In this document: positions 40,567-46,845 of the stretch, piece by piece
Position numbering within the stretch: the first letter of the stretch is position 1
Layout: every line of letters starts with the position of its first letter
Source: Streptomyces sp. TLI_053
GTDB lineage: Bacteria; Actinomycetota; Actinomycetes; Streptomycetales; Streptomycetaceae
NCBI RefSeq assembly: GCF_900105395.1
Contig: NZ_LT629775.1
Span: forward strand, 558,001 to 622,000
Length of the DNA stretch: 64,000 bases
Reading direction: 5' to 3'
Position numbers and translations under genes: made by a program
The notes under the pieces: model-generated
The model's database searches: none
Told to the model about the DNA's origin: nothing
Seen by the model: the letters and a program-made list of their open reading frames with translations, nothing else

Positions 40567-40636
40567 ACTACAAGAGTAGTCCACTTTCACTACAGCTGTA
40601 GTACGGTACTGCCGGGAGGTCACTACAGCCGTAGTG
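40567..40636. promoter_or_regulatory. Three TetR operator copies before the FAD monooxygenase
   Basis: Pattern ACTAC-N4-GTAGT occurs at 40567-40580 (AAGA centre), 40589-40602 (AGCT, a perfect palindrome) and 40622-40635 (AGCC, flanked by C/G). Centres are 22 and 33 bp apart. The last copy sits just before the ribosome binding site GGGGAGAAGGGG. Confidence 0.85.
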
Positions 40637-40656
40637 GCGGGGAGAAGGGGCTCACC

Positions 40657-41862
40657 ATGTCCACCACGAACGCGCACCCGGCCGTCGTCATCGGCGGCGG
40701 GATCGGCGGCCTCGCGGCCGCCCTCGCCCTGCACCGGCAGGGGATCCCGGTGACCGTGCACGAGCGCGCCGCCTCGCTCGAACCCGTCGGGGCCGGACTG
40801 GCCCTCGCCCCCAACGCCCTGCGCGCCCTGGACCGGCTCGGCGTCGGCGAGCGCCTGCGCGCCCTGGCCGCCCCGCATCCGGCGATCGGCCTGCGCCACC
40901 CCTCCGGCCGCTGGCTCGCCCGCACCGACACGGCGACCTTCGAGGCCCGCTTCGGCGACACCGTCGCCGCCGTCGCCCGCGCCGAGCTCGTCGCGGCCCT
41001 GGTCGACGCCCTCCCCGCGGGCACCGTCCGCACCGACTCGCCGGCCGCCCTGGTCACCCCGGGGAGCGGCACCGAGCCCGCCGTCGTCCGCACCGCCGAC
41101 GGCGAACGGGCCGCCGCACTGGTCGTCGCCGCCGACGGCATCCGGTCCGCGACCCGCGACCTGCTCTTCCCCGGGCACCCGGGCCCCCGCTACAGCGGTT
41201 TCACCAGCTGGCGCACCGTCGTGACCCCCGCCCGCCGCCCGGAGGCCGCCGGCGAGGTCTGGGGGCGCGGCCGGCTCGCCGGTGTCGTCCCGCTCGCCGA
41301 CGGCAGGGTCTACCTGTACGGCGCGGCGCTCGCCCCGGCCGGCGCCCGGGCGGCCGACGGCGACGAGAGGGCCGAACTCCTGCGCCGGTTCGGCACCTGG
41401 TGCGCGCCCGTGCCCCAGCTCCTCGCGCTCGCCGAACCCGGGCGCGTCCTGCGCCACGACGTGTGGGACCTCGCCGACCCCCTGCCCGCCCACCACTTCG
41501 GCCGGGTCGCCCTGCTCGGCGACGCCGCCCACGCGATGTGCCCGTTCCAGGGCCAGGGCGCCTGCCAGGCGATCGAGGACGCCGTCGTCCTCGCCGCCCC
41601 GCTCACCCCGTCCACGGACCCGGCCGCCGGCCTCCCCGCCTACACCGCCGCCCGCCTGCCGCGCACCACCGGCATCGTCGCCGGGTCCCGGCGCATCGGC
41701 GACCTCGTCGCCCTCCGGAACCCCGCCGCCGCCTTCCTGCGCGACACCGCCCTCGCCCTGGCCGGCCTGCTGCCCGCCCGCGTCCTGCTCGGGCGCTCGG
41801 GGCCGACGTACGACTGGCGGCCGCCGGTCCTGGGCACCCGGGACCTCGACGCCCCGGCCTGA
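40657..41862 (+). CDS. FAD-dependent aromatic-type monooxygenase
   Basis: This 401-residue protein is a class A flavin monooxygenase (PHBH/UbiH-like). The dinucleotide fold is VVIGGGIGGLAAALALHRQGIPVTVHER, then the conserved VVAADGIRSATRDLLFP (DG motif) and VALLGDAAHAMCPFQGQGACQAIEDAVVLA (GD motif, FAD and NADPH contacts). It likely hydroxylates an aromatic or polyketide ring or degrades a drug such as tetracycline or rifamycin; the C-terminal region has no thioredoxin-like domain. Strong RBS GGGGAGAAGGGG. Controlled by the divergent TetR protein through three operators, so inducible by a ligand. Confidence 0.9.
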   Translation: MSTTNAHPAVVIGGGIGGLAAALALHRQGIPVTVHERAASLEPVGAGLALAPNALRALDRLGVGERLRALAAPHPAIGLRHPSGRWLARTDTATFEARFGDTVAAVARAELVAALVDALPAGTVRTDSPAALVTPGSGTEPAVVRTADGERAAALVVAADGIRSATRDLLFPGHPGPRYSGFTSWRTVVTPARRPEAAGEVWGRGRLAGVVPLADGRVYLYGAALAPAGARAADGDERAELLRRFGTWCAPVPQLLALAEPGRVLRHDVWDLADPLPAHHFGRVALLGDAAHAMCPFQGQGACQAIEDAVVLAAPLTPSTDPAAGLPAYTAARLPRTTGIVAGSRRIGDLVALRNPAAAFLRDTALALAGLLPARVLLGRSGPTYDWRPPVLGTRDLDAPA

Positions 41863-41893
41863 GCGCATCGGGCTCCCGTCCGGCACGTCCGTC

Positions 41894-41922
41894 TTGTAGC
41901 ACGATGTACGAACCGCTACGCT
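41894..41922 (+). promoter_or_regulatory. Leaderless promoter of the toxin-antitoxin pair
   Basis: TTGTAG (41894-41899), a 17-bp spacer, and TACGCT (41917-41922), with 7 bases to the GTG at 41930. Transcription would start at the start codon; no ribosome binding site is present. Confidence 0.75.
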
Positions 41923-41929
41923 GCCACCC

Positions 41930-42181
41930 GTGAAGCAACTCAACCTGCGCATCGACGAGGAAACCCACGAGGCCCTGGAACAGCGCGCGGAGGCGGCCGG
42001 GATGAGCCTGCCGGACTACGCCCGCAAGGTCCTGGCGGAGGAGGCCGACGAGCGGCGCGAGCGGTTCCTGACCGCCGCCGCGCACTTCTCCCAGGTGTGG
42101 GCGCCGGCGTTCGAGGCCGAGTTCGGCCCGTACCCGCAGGGCGGGGCCGGGCACCGGTCCGGGACGGCGGACGCGGCGTGA
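41930..42181 (+). CDS. Ribbon-helix-helix antitoxin
   Basis: An 83-residue protein with an N-terminal RHH/CopG-Arc motif: VKQLNLRIDEETHEALEQRAEAAGMSLPDYARKVLAEEA (residues 1-39). This binds operator DNA and represses the pair's promoter in known systems. The C-terminal half (FLTAAAHFSQVWAPAFEAEFGPYPQGGAG) should wrap the toxin. It overlaps the toxin gene by four bases (GTGA), typical of translational coupling. It starts with a leaderless GTG. Confidence 0.82.
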   Translation: MKQLNLRIDEETHEALEQRAEAAGMSLPDYARKVLAEEADERRERFLTAAAHFSQVWAPAFEAEFGPYPQGGAGHRSGTADAA

Positions 42182-42549
42182 TCCTGCGCGTCGACCGCAC
42201 CTGGCTGCTGGAGGTGGCCCAGCAGTTCCTGCGCGCCGATCCCGATGTCACGGACTACGGCACCCTCGCCGCGGCGGTCGCCCGGCATGTCGACGAAGTG
42301 ATGGACGTGGCGGTGTACGGCGCTGTGCACCAGCGCGCGGCCGCCCTCATGCACCAGCTCATCCGGGTCCCGGCGCTGGAGTTCGCCAACGAGCACTTCG
42401 CGGCCGTCGTCGCCGCGTCCTACCTCAGTGCCTCCGGGGTCATCGTGACCGCCGAACCCAAGGCGGCCGTCGAACTGGCGTCGCGGATCCGCGACGGCCG
42501 GGCCGACGTCCGCGAGACCGCCACCGCCATCCGCGCCTGGTACCGCTGA
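42178..42549 (+). CDS. Fic/Doc-like toxin component
   Basis: A 123-residue protein resembling the streptomycete group labelled Fic-family toxin: ILRVDRTWLLEVAQQFLRADPDVTDYGTLAAAVARHVDEVMDVAVYGAVHQRAAALMHQLIRVPALEFANEHFAAVVAASYLSASG. The helical Doc-type layout is there, but the Fic motif HxFx(D/E)GN(K/G)R reads LEFANEHFA, so the catalytic His is Leu. Either the family uses other chemistry or the copy is inactive. The GTG start overlaps the antitoxin stop. The family link is from recall of related proteins and is not certain. Confidence 0.65.
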   Translation: MILRVDRTWLLEVAQQFLRADPDVTDYGTLAAAVARHVDEVMDVAVYGAVHQRAAALMHQLIRVPALEFANEHFAAVVAASYLSASGVIVTAEPKAAVELASRIRDGRADVRETATAIRAWYR

Positions 42550-42576
42550 ACCGCACCGGGGCGGGGCGGACCGTGG

Positions 42577-43047
42577 TCAGAGCGGGAGCGAGAACCTGAC
42601 CTTGGGCCGGCCCCGCGCCCCCGCGCGGTGGTAGAAGCGGACGGCGTCGGTGTTCCAGTCGGGGGTCTGCCACTGCACCTCGGCGGCGCCGGCGGCCGCG
42701 GCCGCTTCCACCACCGCCTCGAGCAGAGCGCGCCCCCAGCCCCCGCCCCGGTGCGGCTCGGTGACGAACAGACAGTCCAGATGGACGTACTCGGCGCCCT
42801 GCCAGGTGGCGAACTCCCGGGACCAGGTGGCGTAGCCGACCAGTTCGCCGCCGCGGTCGACCACCAGGCAACGGGCCCTCGGGCCCGGCCCGAACAGCGC
42901 CGGTCCCAGTCGGGAGGCGAGGTCGGCGGGCACCGGTCCGGCTTTCTCGAAGGCGGCGTGGGCGGCGCACAGTCGCGCGATCGCCGGCAGGTCGGCCACC
43001 GTGGCCGGGCGGACCGCGGCGGGCGGGGCGGGGGTGGCGACGGGCAT
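42577..43047 (-). CDS. GNAT-family N-acetyltransferase
   Basis: A 156-residue acetyltransferase of the GNAT fold. VRPATVADLPAIARLCAAHAAFE (helix 1), CLVVDRGGELVGYATWSREF, YVHLDCLFVTEPHRGGGWGRALLEAVVEAAAAAGAAEVQWQTPDWNTDAVRFYHRAGA carry the acetyl-CoA loop (RGGGWG) and the usual NTDAxRFYxRxGA end. The substrate is unknown; the block resembles proteins acting on diamines. ATG at 43047 was chosen; upstream frame is Arg/Pro-rich shadow. It is convergent with the toxin gene and divergent from the SDR. Confidence 0.87.
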   Translation of the reverse strand: MPVATPAPPAAVRPATVADLPAIARLCAAHAAFEKAGPVPADLASRLGPALFGPGPRARCLVVDRGGELVGYATWSREFATWQGAEYVHLDCLFVTEPHRGGGWGRALLEAVVEAAAAAGAAEVQWQTPDWNTDAVRFYHRAGARGRPKVRFSLPL

Positions 43048-43339
43048 CGGGGAGCCTCGCGTTCCTGGTGGTCGGGGACCTGGTGGTCGGGGCGGGCTGC
43101 TGGTCGGGACGGGATGAGGGGCCGCGCCGGACTCCCCCGGGCGGCCACGGCCCCATCCTGCGGCCCCGGTCCGGGCCGCACGAGTGCCGTCAGCGCCCAC
43201 GGGTGCCAAGATCCCGCCACGATCCGCCGTGCGCCGGGGCCGTGATCGTCCCGTCCGTGCGGCGTGGCACACTGCGAGAGCCGCCGGGGGACGGACGTCG
43301 TGCCTCCGGTTCCGATCGTCCCTGCCGAGGAGCAAGCCC

Positions 43340-44047
43340 ATGAGCACCACCGCGCCGGTATCGCTGGTCACGGGCGCCAACCGGGGAATCGGCCGGGAGA
43401 CCGCCCGTCAGCTCGCCGCGCTCGGCCACACCGTCCTGCTGTGCGCCCGCCGGGCTTCCGACGCCGAACGGGCCTCGGCCGACCTGGCTCCCGGCGTGCC
43501 CGGCACCCTGCTGCCGTACCGGCTGGACGTCACCGACGCCGAGGGCGTCGCCGACCTCGCCCGAACCGTCGACGCGCGGTTCGGCCGTCTCGACGTCCTC
43601 GTCAACAACGCCGCCGTCAACTACGACACCGGCGAACGCGCCACCGGTGTCGACCTCGACGAGGTCGCCCGGACCCTGGAGACCAACCTGTTCGGCGCGT
43701 GGCGCACCGCGCAGGCCTTCCTCCCGCTGCTCCGCCGGTCGGCGCACCCCCGGGTGGTCAACGTGTCCAGCGAGTCCGGATCGCTGACCCACATGTCGGG
43801 CGGGACGCCCGCCTACGGGGTCTCGAAGGCCGCCCTCAACGCCCTGACCCGCAAGCTCGCGGACGAACTGCGGGACGACCGGATCCTGGTCAACGCCGTC
43901 TGCCCGGGCTGGATCGCCACCGACATGGGCGGCCCCGGCGGCGCGCCCGTCGACCGGGGCGCCGCCGGCGTGCTCTGGGCCGCGAGCCTGCCCGACTCCG
44001 GCCCCACCGGCGGGTTCTTCCGCGACGGGAAGCCGCTGGACTGGTAG
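43340..44047 (+). CDS. Short-chain dehydrogenase/reductase
   Basis: A 235-residue classical SDR: TGANRGIGR (residues 11-19) for NADP, LDVTDAEGV, VLVNNAAVN, catalytic Ser in VVNVSSESGSL and YGVSK (Tyr and Lys of the YxxxK triad), and NAVCPGWIATDMGGPGG. Carbonyl-reductase-like branch. It ends in GGFFRDGKPLDW, a common tail for this group. ATG follows GAGGAG at 43327. No partner gene is apparent; the next gene is convergent. Confidence 0.9.
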   Translation: MSTTAPVSLVTGANRGIGRETARQLAALGHTVLLCARRASDAERASADLAPGVPGTLLPYRLDVTDAEGVADLARTVDARFGRLDVLVNNAAVNYDTGERATGVDLDEVARTLETNLFGAWRTAQAFLPLLRRSAHPRVVNVSSESGSLTHMSGGTPAYGVSKAALNALTRKLADELRDDRILVNAVCPGWIATDMGGPGGAPVDRGAAGVLWAASLPDSGPTGGFFRDGKPLDW

Positions 44048-44154
44048 GCAGCCGCTCCGGCCGGCGGCCCACGGGAGGACGGCGGGCGTGGCGGCCGCGC
44101 CGGGAACCGCAGCAGCCCGGCCGGTACCGTGGCGGAGGACTCCGGGAGGACGGG

Positions 44155-44712
44155 TCAGCGGCCCTTGCCGGCGAGGCGGTGGGGGCCGAGGTAGTAGGAG
44201 AGCGCCGCGTGCGACGGCCCGTCCGGGATCCGGCCGTCCACCAGGAGTCCGACCACCTCGGCCTCGGGGAGCCATTCCACCCGGTCGGCCTCGGAGACGT
44301 CCACGGGCTCGCCGATCCGGATGCAGCCGGTCACGTGAAAGGCGTGGAAACGCGCGTCGGAGATGCCGGACATGGCATCGTACCCGGTCATCGGCTCGAC
44401 GGCCCCGGGGCGCCAGCCGGTCTCCTCCTCGACCTCCCGGGCGACGGCGGCGGCCGGTTCCTCGCCCGGCTCGGCCCAGCCGGCCGGGTCCTCCCACCCC
44501 CACCGGCCGGTGATGAACCGGTGCCGAAAGATGAGCAGGAACCGCCCCTCCTCGTCGGTGACGACGGCGGTGGTGGACGCCCGGGGCATCCGGACGACGT
44601 GGTGCTCGACGCGTCCGTGACCGGGGATGTCGACATCGTCGAGCCAGAGTTCGACCCACGGGGAGCCGTAGACCTGTCGCCGTCCGTGGACCTGCCACTC
44701 CGATCCCGCCAC
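44155..44712 (-). CDS. NUDIX hydrolase
   Basis: A 185-residue protein with a complete Nudix box at residues 78-100, G-x5-E-x7-REVEEETGW, preceded by FLLIFRHRFITGRWGWEDPAG. The layout resembles ADP-ribose pyrophosphatases (GWEDPAGW matches the PAG-before-box pattern). It should hydrolyse a nucleoside diphosphate linked to another group. ATG at 44712 has no strong site upstream. It is divergent from the XRE gene at 45058 with 345 bases between. Confidence 0.9.
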   Translation of the reverse strand: MAGSEWQVHGRRQVYGSPWVELWLDDVDIPGHGRVEHHVVRMPRASTTAVVTDEEGRFLLIFRHRFITGRWGWEDPAGWAEPGEEPAAAVAREVEEETGWRPGAVEPMTGYDAMSGISDARFHAFHVTGCIRIGEPVDVSEADRVEWLPEAEVVGLLVDGRIPDGPSHAALSYYLGPHRLAGKGR

Positions 44713-45057
44713 CGGGCCCTCCTCACGCGCGTCCGGGCTGACCGCCCGACTCTCTCACGCCCGCCGCGCACTCCCGCGCGGGCCGCTCCGTCGCCCAGGG
44801 GCCAGGACCTGCCGGAGTCCGCGGGCCCGGAGGATCCCGGAGGACGCGGGGCCGGACGGCGGGGGCGCCGGCGGTCCGGGCTGCGGCGCGCACGGTGGCC
44901 GACGCCGTGCGGCGGACGCACCGATCGAGTCGCACCGGCCGCCGCTCCCCGACGGGGGGAGCCCGCTGGACGCGGCCCCTAGAATGGGTGACCGGTCGCG
45001 AGTGGTGGATCCGCACACGCACGGGGCGTGCCCGCGGGGTGAGGGAAGAGGTGCGCC
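44713..45057. other. Intergenic region before the XRE-ImmA operon
   Basis: No gene is supported. A stem-loop (arms GCTCCCC 44944-44950 and GGGGAGC 44956-44962) is followed by a TAGAAT -10-like box at 44980-44985 that could drive the plus-strand operon. Confidence 0.5.
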
Positions 45058-45582
45058 GTGCCCGAAGCAGACTCCGGTGCGTCCACGCTCTCGGCGAAGC
45101 TGGACCGGCTGTTCGACGTGGTCCGCCGTCCCGACCGCGAACCGTACACCCACGAGGAGGTCGCCCGGGCCTGCCGGGAGGCGACCGGCGAGACCTTCTC
45201 GGCGACCTATCTGTGGCAGCTCCGCACCGGCCGGCGGGACAATCCGACGAAGCGTCATCTGGAAGCGCTGGCGCAGTTCTTCCAGGTGCCGCCCGCGTAC
45301 TTCTTCGACGACCGGCAGAGCGTGCGGATCACCGAGGAACTGGCGCTGCTCGGCGCGCTGCGGGACGCCGGGGTGCGGGACGTGGCGCTGCGTGCGGTGG
45401 CCCTGTCGCCCGAGGGGCTCGGCACGATCAGCGACATGATCGAGGCGATCGCCCGCCGCGAGGCCGCCGGCCGGCCGGACGGCGGGTCGGGCGGGTCCGG
45501 CGGCCGGACCGACGGTGGGTCAGTCGGCCGGACCGACGGCAGGTCCGGCGGCGGGTCCGGCAGTGGGCACGGCGGCAGGTAG
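45058..45582 (+). CDS. XRE-family helix-turn-helix regulator, first gene of a three-gene operon
   Basis: This 174-residue protein has a helix-turn-helix in LSAKLDRLFDVVRRPDREPYTHEEVARACREATGETFSATYLWQLRTGRRDNPTKRHLEALAQFFQVPPAYFFDD (residues 10-84), the XRE group that pairs with ImmA/IrrE peptidases. The last 30 residues are a low-complexity Gly/Ser/Arg tail with GGRTDGGSVGRTDGR repeats. GTG start after GAAGAGG. It is followed at 90 bases by an ImmA/IrrE-like gene and then an overlapping DUF6545 gene. In known systems the peptidase cleaves the XRE repressor on a signal. Confidence 0.87.
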   Translation: MPEADSGASTLSAKLDRLFDVVRRPDREPYTHEEVARACREATGETFSATYLWQLRTGRRDNPTKRHLEALAQFFQVPPAYFFDDRQSVRITEELALLGALRDAGVRDVALRAVALSPEGLGTISDMIEAIARREAAGRPDGGSGGSGGRTDGGSVGRTDGRSGGGSGSGHGGR

Positions 45583-45672
45583 CGGCAATCGCTGTCGAAG
45601 CGGTTCTCCCGGGGCTCCCCCGTCCGTAGGATCGCCTCCCGAATTGGGCGGTGGAGCATCGGGGGTACGGAC

Positions 45673-46224
45673 ATGGGGCATCCGGGTGGGGTCGAGCGGG
45701 GGCTCTGGCTCCGATGTCGCGGCGTCGCGGACTCGATACCGCTTCCGGAGCCCTTCGACATCGGGGCGCTGACGGACTCGCTCACCCGGCTGCGGGGCAG
45801 GCCCATCGAACTGGTCCCGCTCTCCGGCCCCGCGCACTCGCCCTGCGGTGTACTGGTCTGCACCGACCGCGCGGACTACATCGGCTACGCCGTCGACACC
45901 ACCGCGCTGCACCAACAGCACATCGTGCTGCACGAGATCGGCCATCTCCTGTGCCGGCACACCGGGGGCGGAGCCGGGATCGGCGAGGACGTCCGGGAGG
46001 CGTTGACGCCGCGGTTGTCGGGCGAGCTGGTCCACCGGGTGCTCGGGCGGTCGGCGTACACACAGCGGCAGGAGCGGGAGGCCGAGCTCGTGGCCTCCCT
46101 GGCGCTGCACCGGGTGCTGCGGCGCCGGCGGTCCTCGGTGGTCGGGCAGCTGGCGGACGGTGTCCTCCGCCGGGGGATCGGACTCGGCGGACCGCGGGCG
46201 CGCGGGACGGTGCGGCATGGGTGA
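45673..46224 (+). CDS. ImmA/IrrE-like metallopeptidase
   Basis: A 183-residue protein with the zinc motif HEIGH at residues 87-91 inside IVLHEIGHLLCRH, and a downstream ERE segment (RQEREAELVASLALHRVL) that supplies the third ligand region in IrrE-type enzymes (E-x-E-A). The N-terminal half (DIGALTDSLTRLRGRPIELVPLSGP) is the usual start of this actinobacterial subset. It probably cleaves the XRE repressor encoded just upstream, as in phage and DNA-damage systems. ATG at 45673 after a G-run; it overlaps the next gene by 8 bases. Confidence 0.83.
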   Translation: MGHPGGVERGLWLRCRGVADSIPLPEPFDIGALTDSLTRLRGRPIELVPLSGPAHSPCGVLVCTDRADYIGYAVDTTALHQQHIVLHEIGHLLCRHTGGGAGIGEDVREALTPRLSGELVHRVLGRSAYTQRQEREAELVASLALHRVLRRRRSSVVGQLADGVLRRGIGLGGPRARGTVRHG

Positions 46225-46726
46225 CGGGGGCGGGCCGGTCCGCGACTGGGCCGACCTCCGCCGGCTCGGCCCCCTCTGGTCGGCACTGCGCGCGGAGCGG
46301 CCGGAGATCGAACTCGTCACGCCGGAAACGTGGTTCGGCACCGGGGGCGGCCGGCGCGGGGACATCCGCTTCGCGCTGTTCCGGCGGATCATCGAGATCC
46401 GCGACGGCCAGCTGTCCCTGCGCCCGCATCTGCACCCCCGGGTGCCGTTCTGGGTGGCCGAGGTGGTCCGCCCGGCCGGGACGGAGAGGTTCGCGATCGT
46501 GGTCGAGGCCGCCGCGATCGCCGCCGCGCTGGAGGCGGCCCGCGCCGGGCACCGGTTCCCCGTCGGCCCCGCCGAGGGGTGGGTGCCGCACCCGCTCGCC
46601 GCCGGTCTCCGCGAGGAGGCGGCGTGGCTGGTCGAGGTGGCCGCCGCCTACCGCCGTTCACCGGTCATGGCCCATGTCCGGCGCCGGGTGCGGGCGGAGC
46701 TGGCCGGGGTCGCGACGGCCCGGTGA
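46217..46726 (+). CDS. Stand-alone DUF6545 (MAB_1171c C-terminal-like) domain protein
   Basis: This 169-residue protein resembles the soluble C-terminal domain (DUF6545) of MAB_1171c-type putative transporters: WADLRRLGPLWSALRAERPEIELVTPETWFGTGGG, then RGDIRFALFRRIIEIRDGQLSLRPHLHP. In that family the domain follows 8-9 membrane helices; here no membrane segment is present, and no such gene lies nearby. It starts within the end of the ImmA/IrrE gene (8-base overlap), so the two are translated together. I see no catalytic motif. It could be a partner or sensor of the peptidase. Confidence 0.7.
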   Translation: MGDGGGPVRDWADLRRLGPLWSALRAERPEIELVTPETWFGTGGGRRGDIRFALFRRIIEIRDGQLSLRPHLHPRVPFWVAEVVRPAGTERFAIVVEAAAIAAALEAARAGHRFPVGPAEGWVPHPLAAGLREEAAWLVEVAAAYRRSPVMAHVRRRVRAELAGVATAR

Positions 46727-46742
46727 GGCCCGCCCGCACCGT

Positions 46743-46780
46743 GCCGCCCCGCCGCACCGCTGTGAGACCGGCGGGGCGGC
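46743..46780. terminator. Hairpin terminator between convergent operons
   Basis: Twelve-base arms GCCGCCCCGCCG (46743-46754) and CGGCGGGGCGGC (46769-46780) around a 14-base loop. Confidence 0.8.
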
Positions 46781-46845
46781 GGGGCGTGACCTTGGGGCGC
46801 GCGGCAGGGCGTGGGGACGAACGGCAGGGCGTGGGGGCGGGCGGT

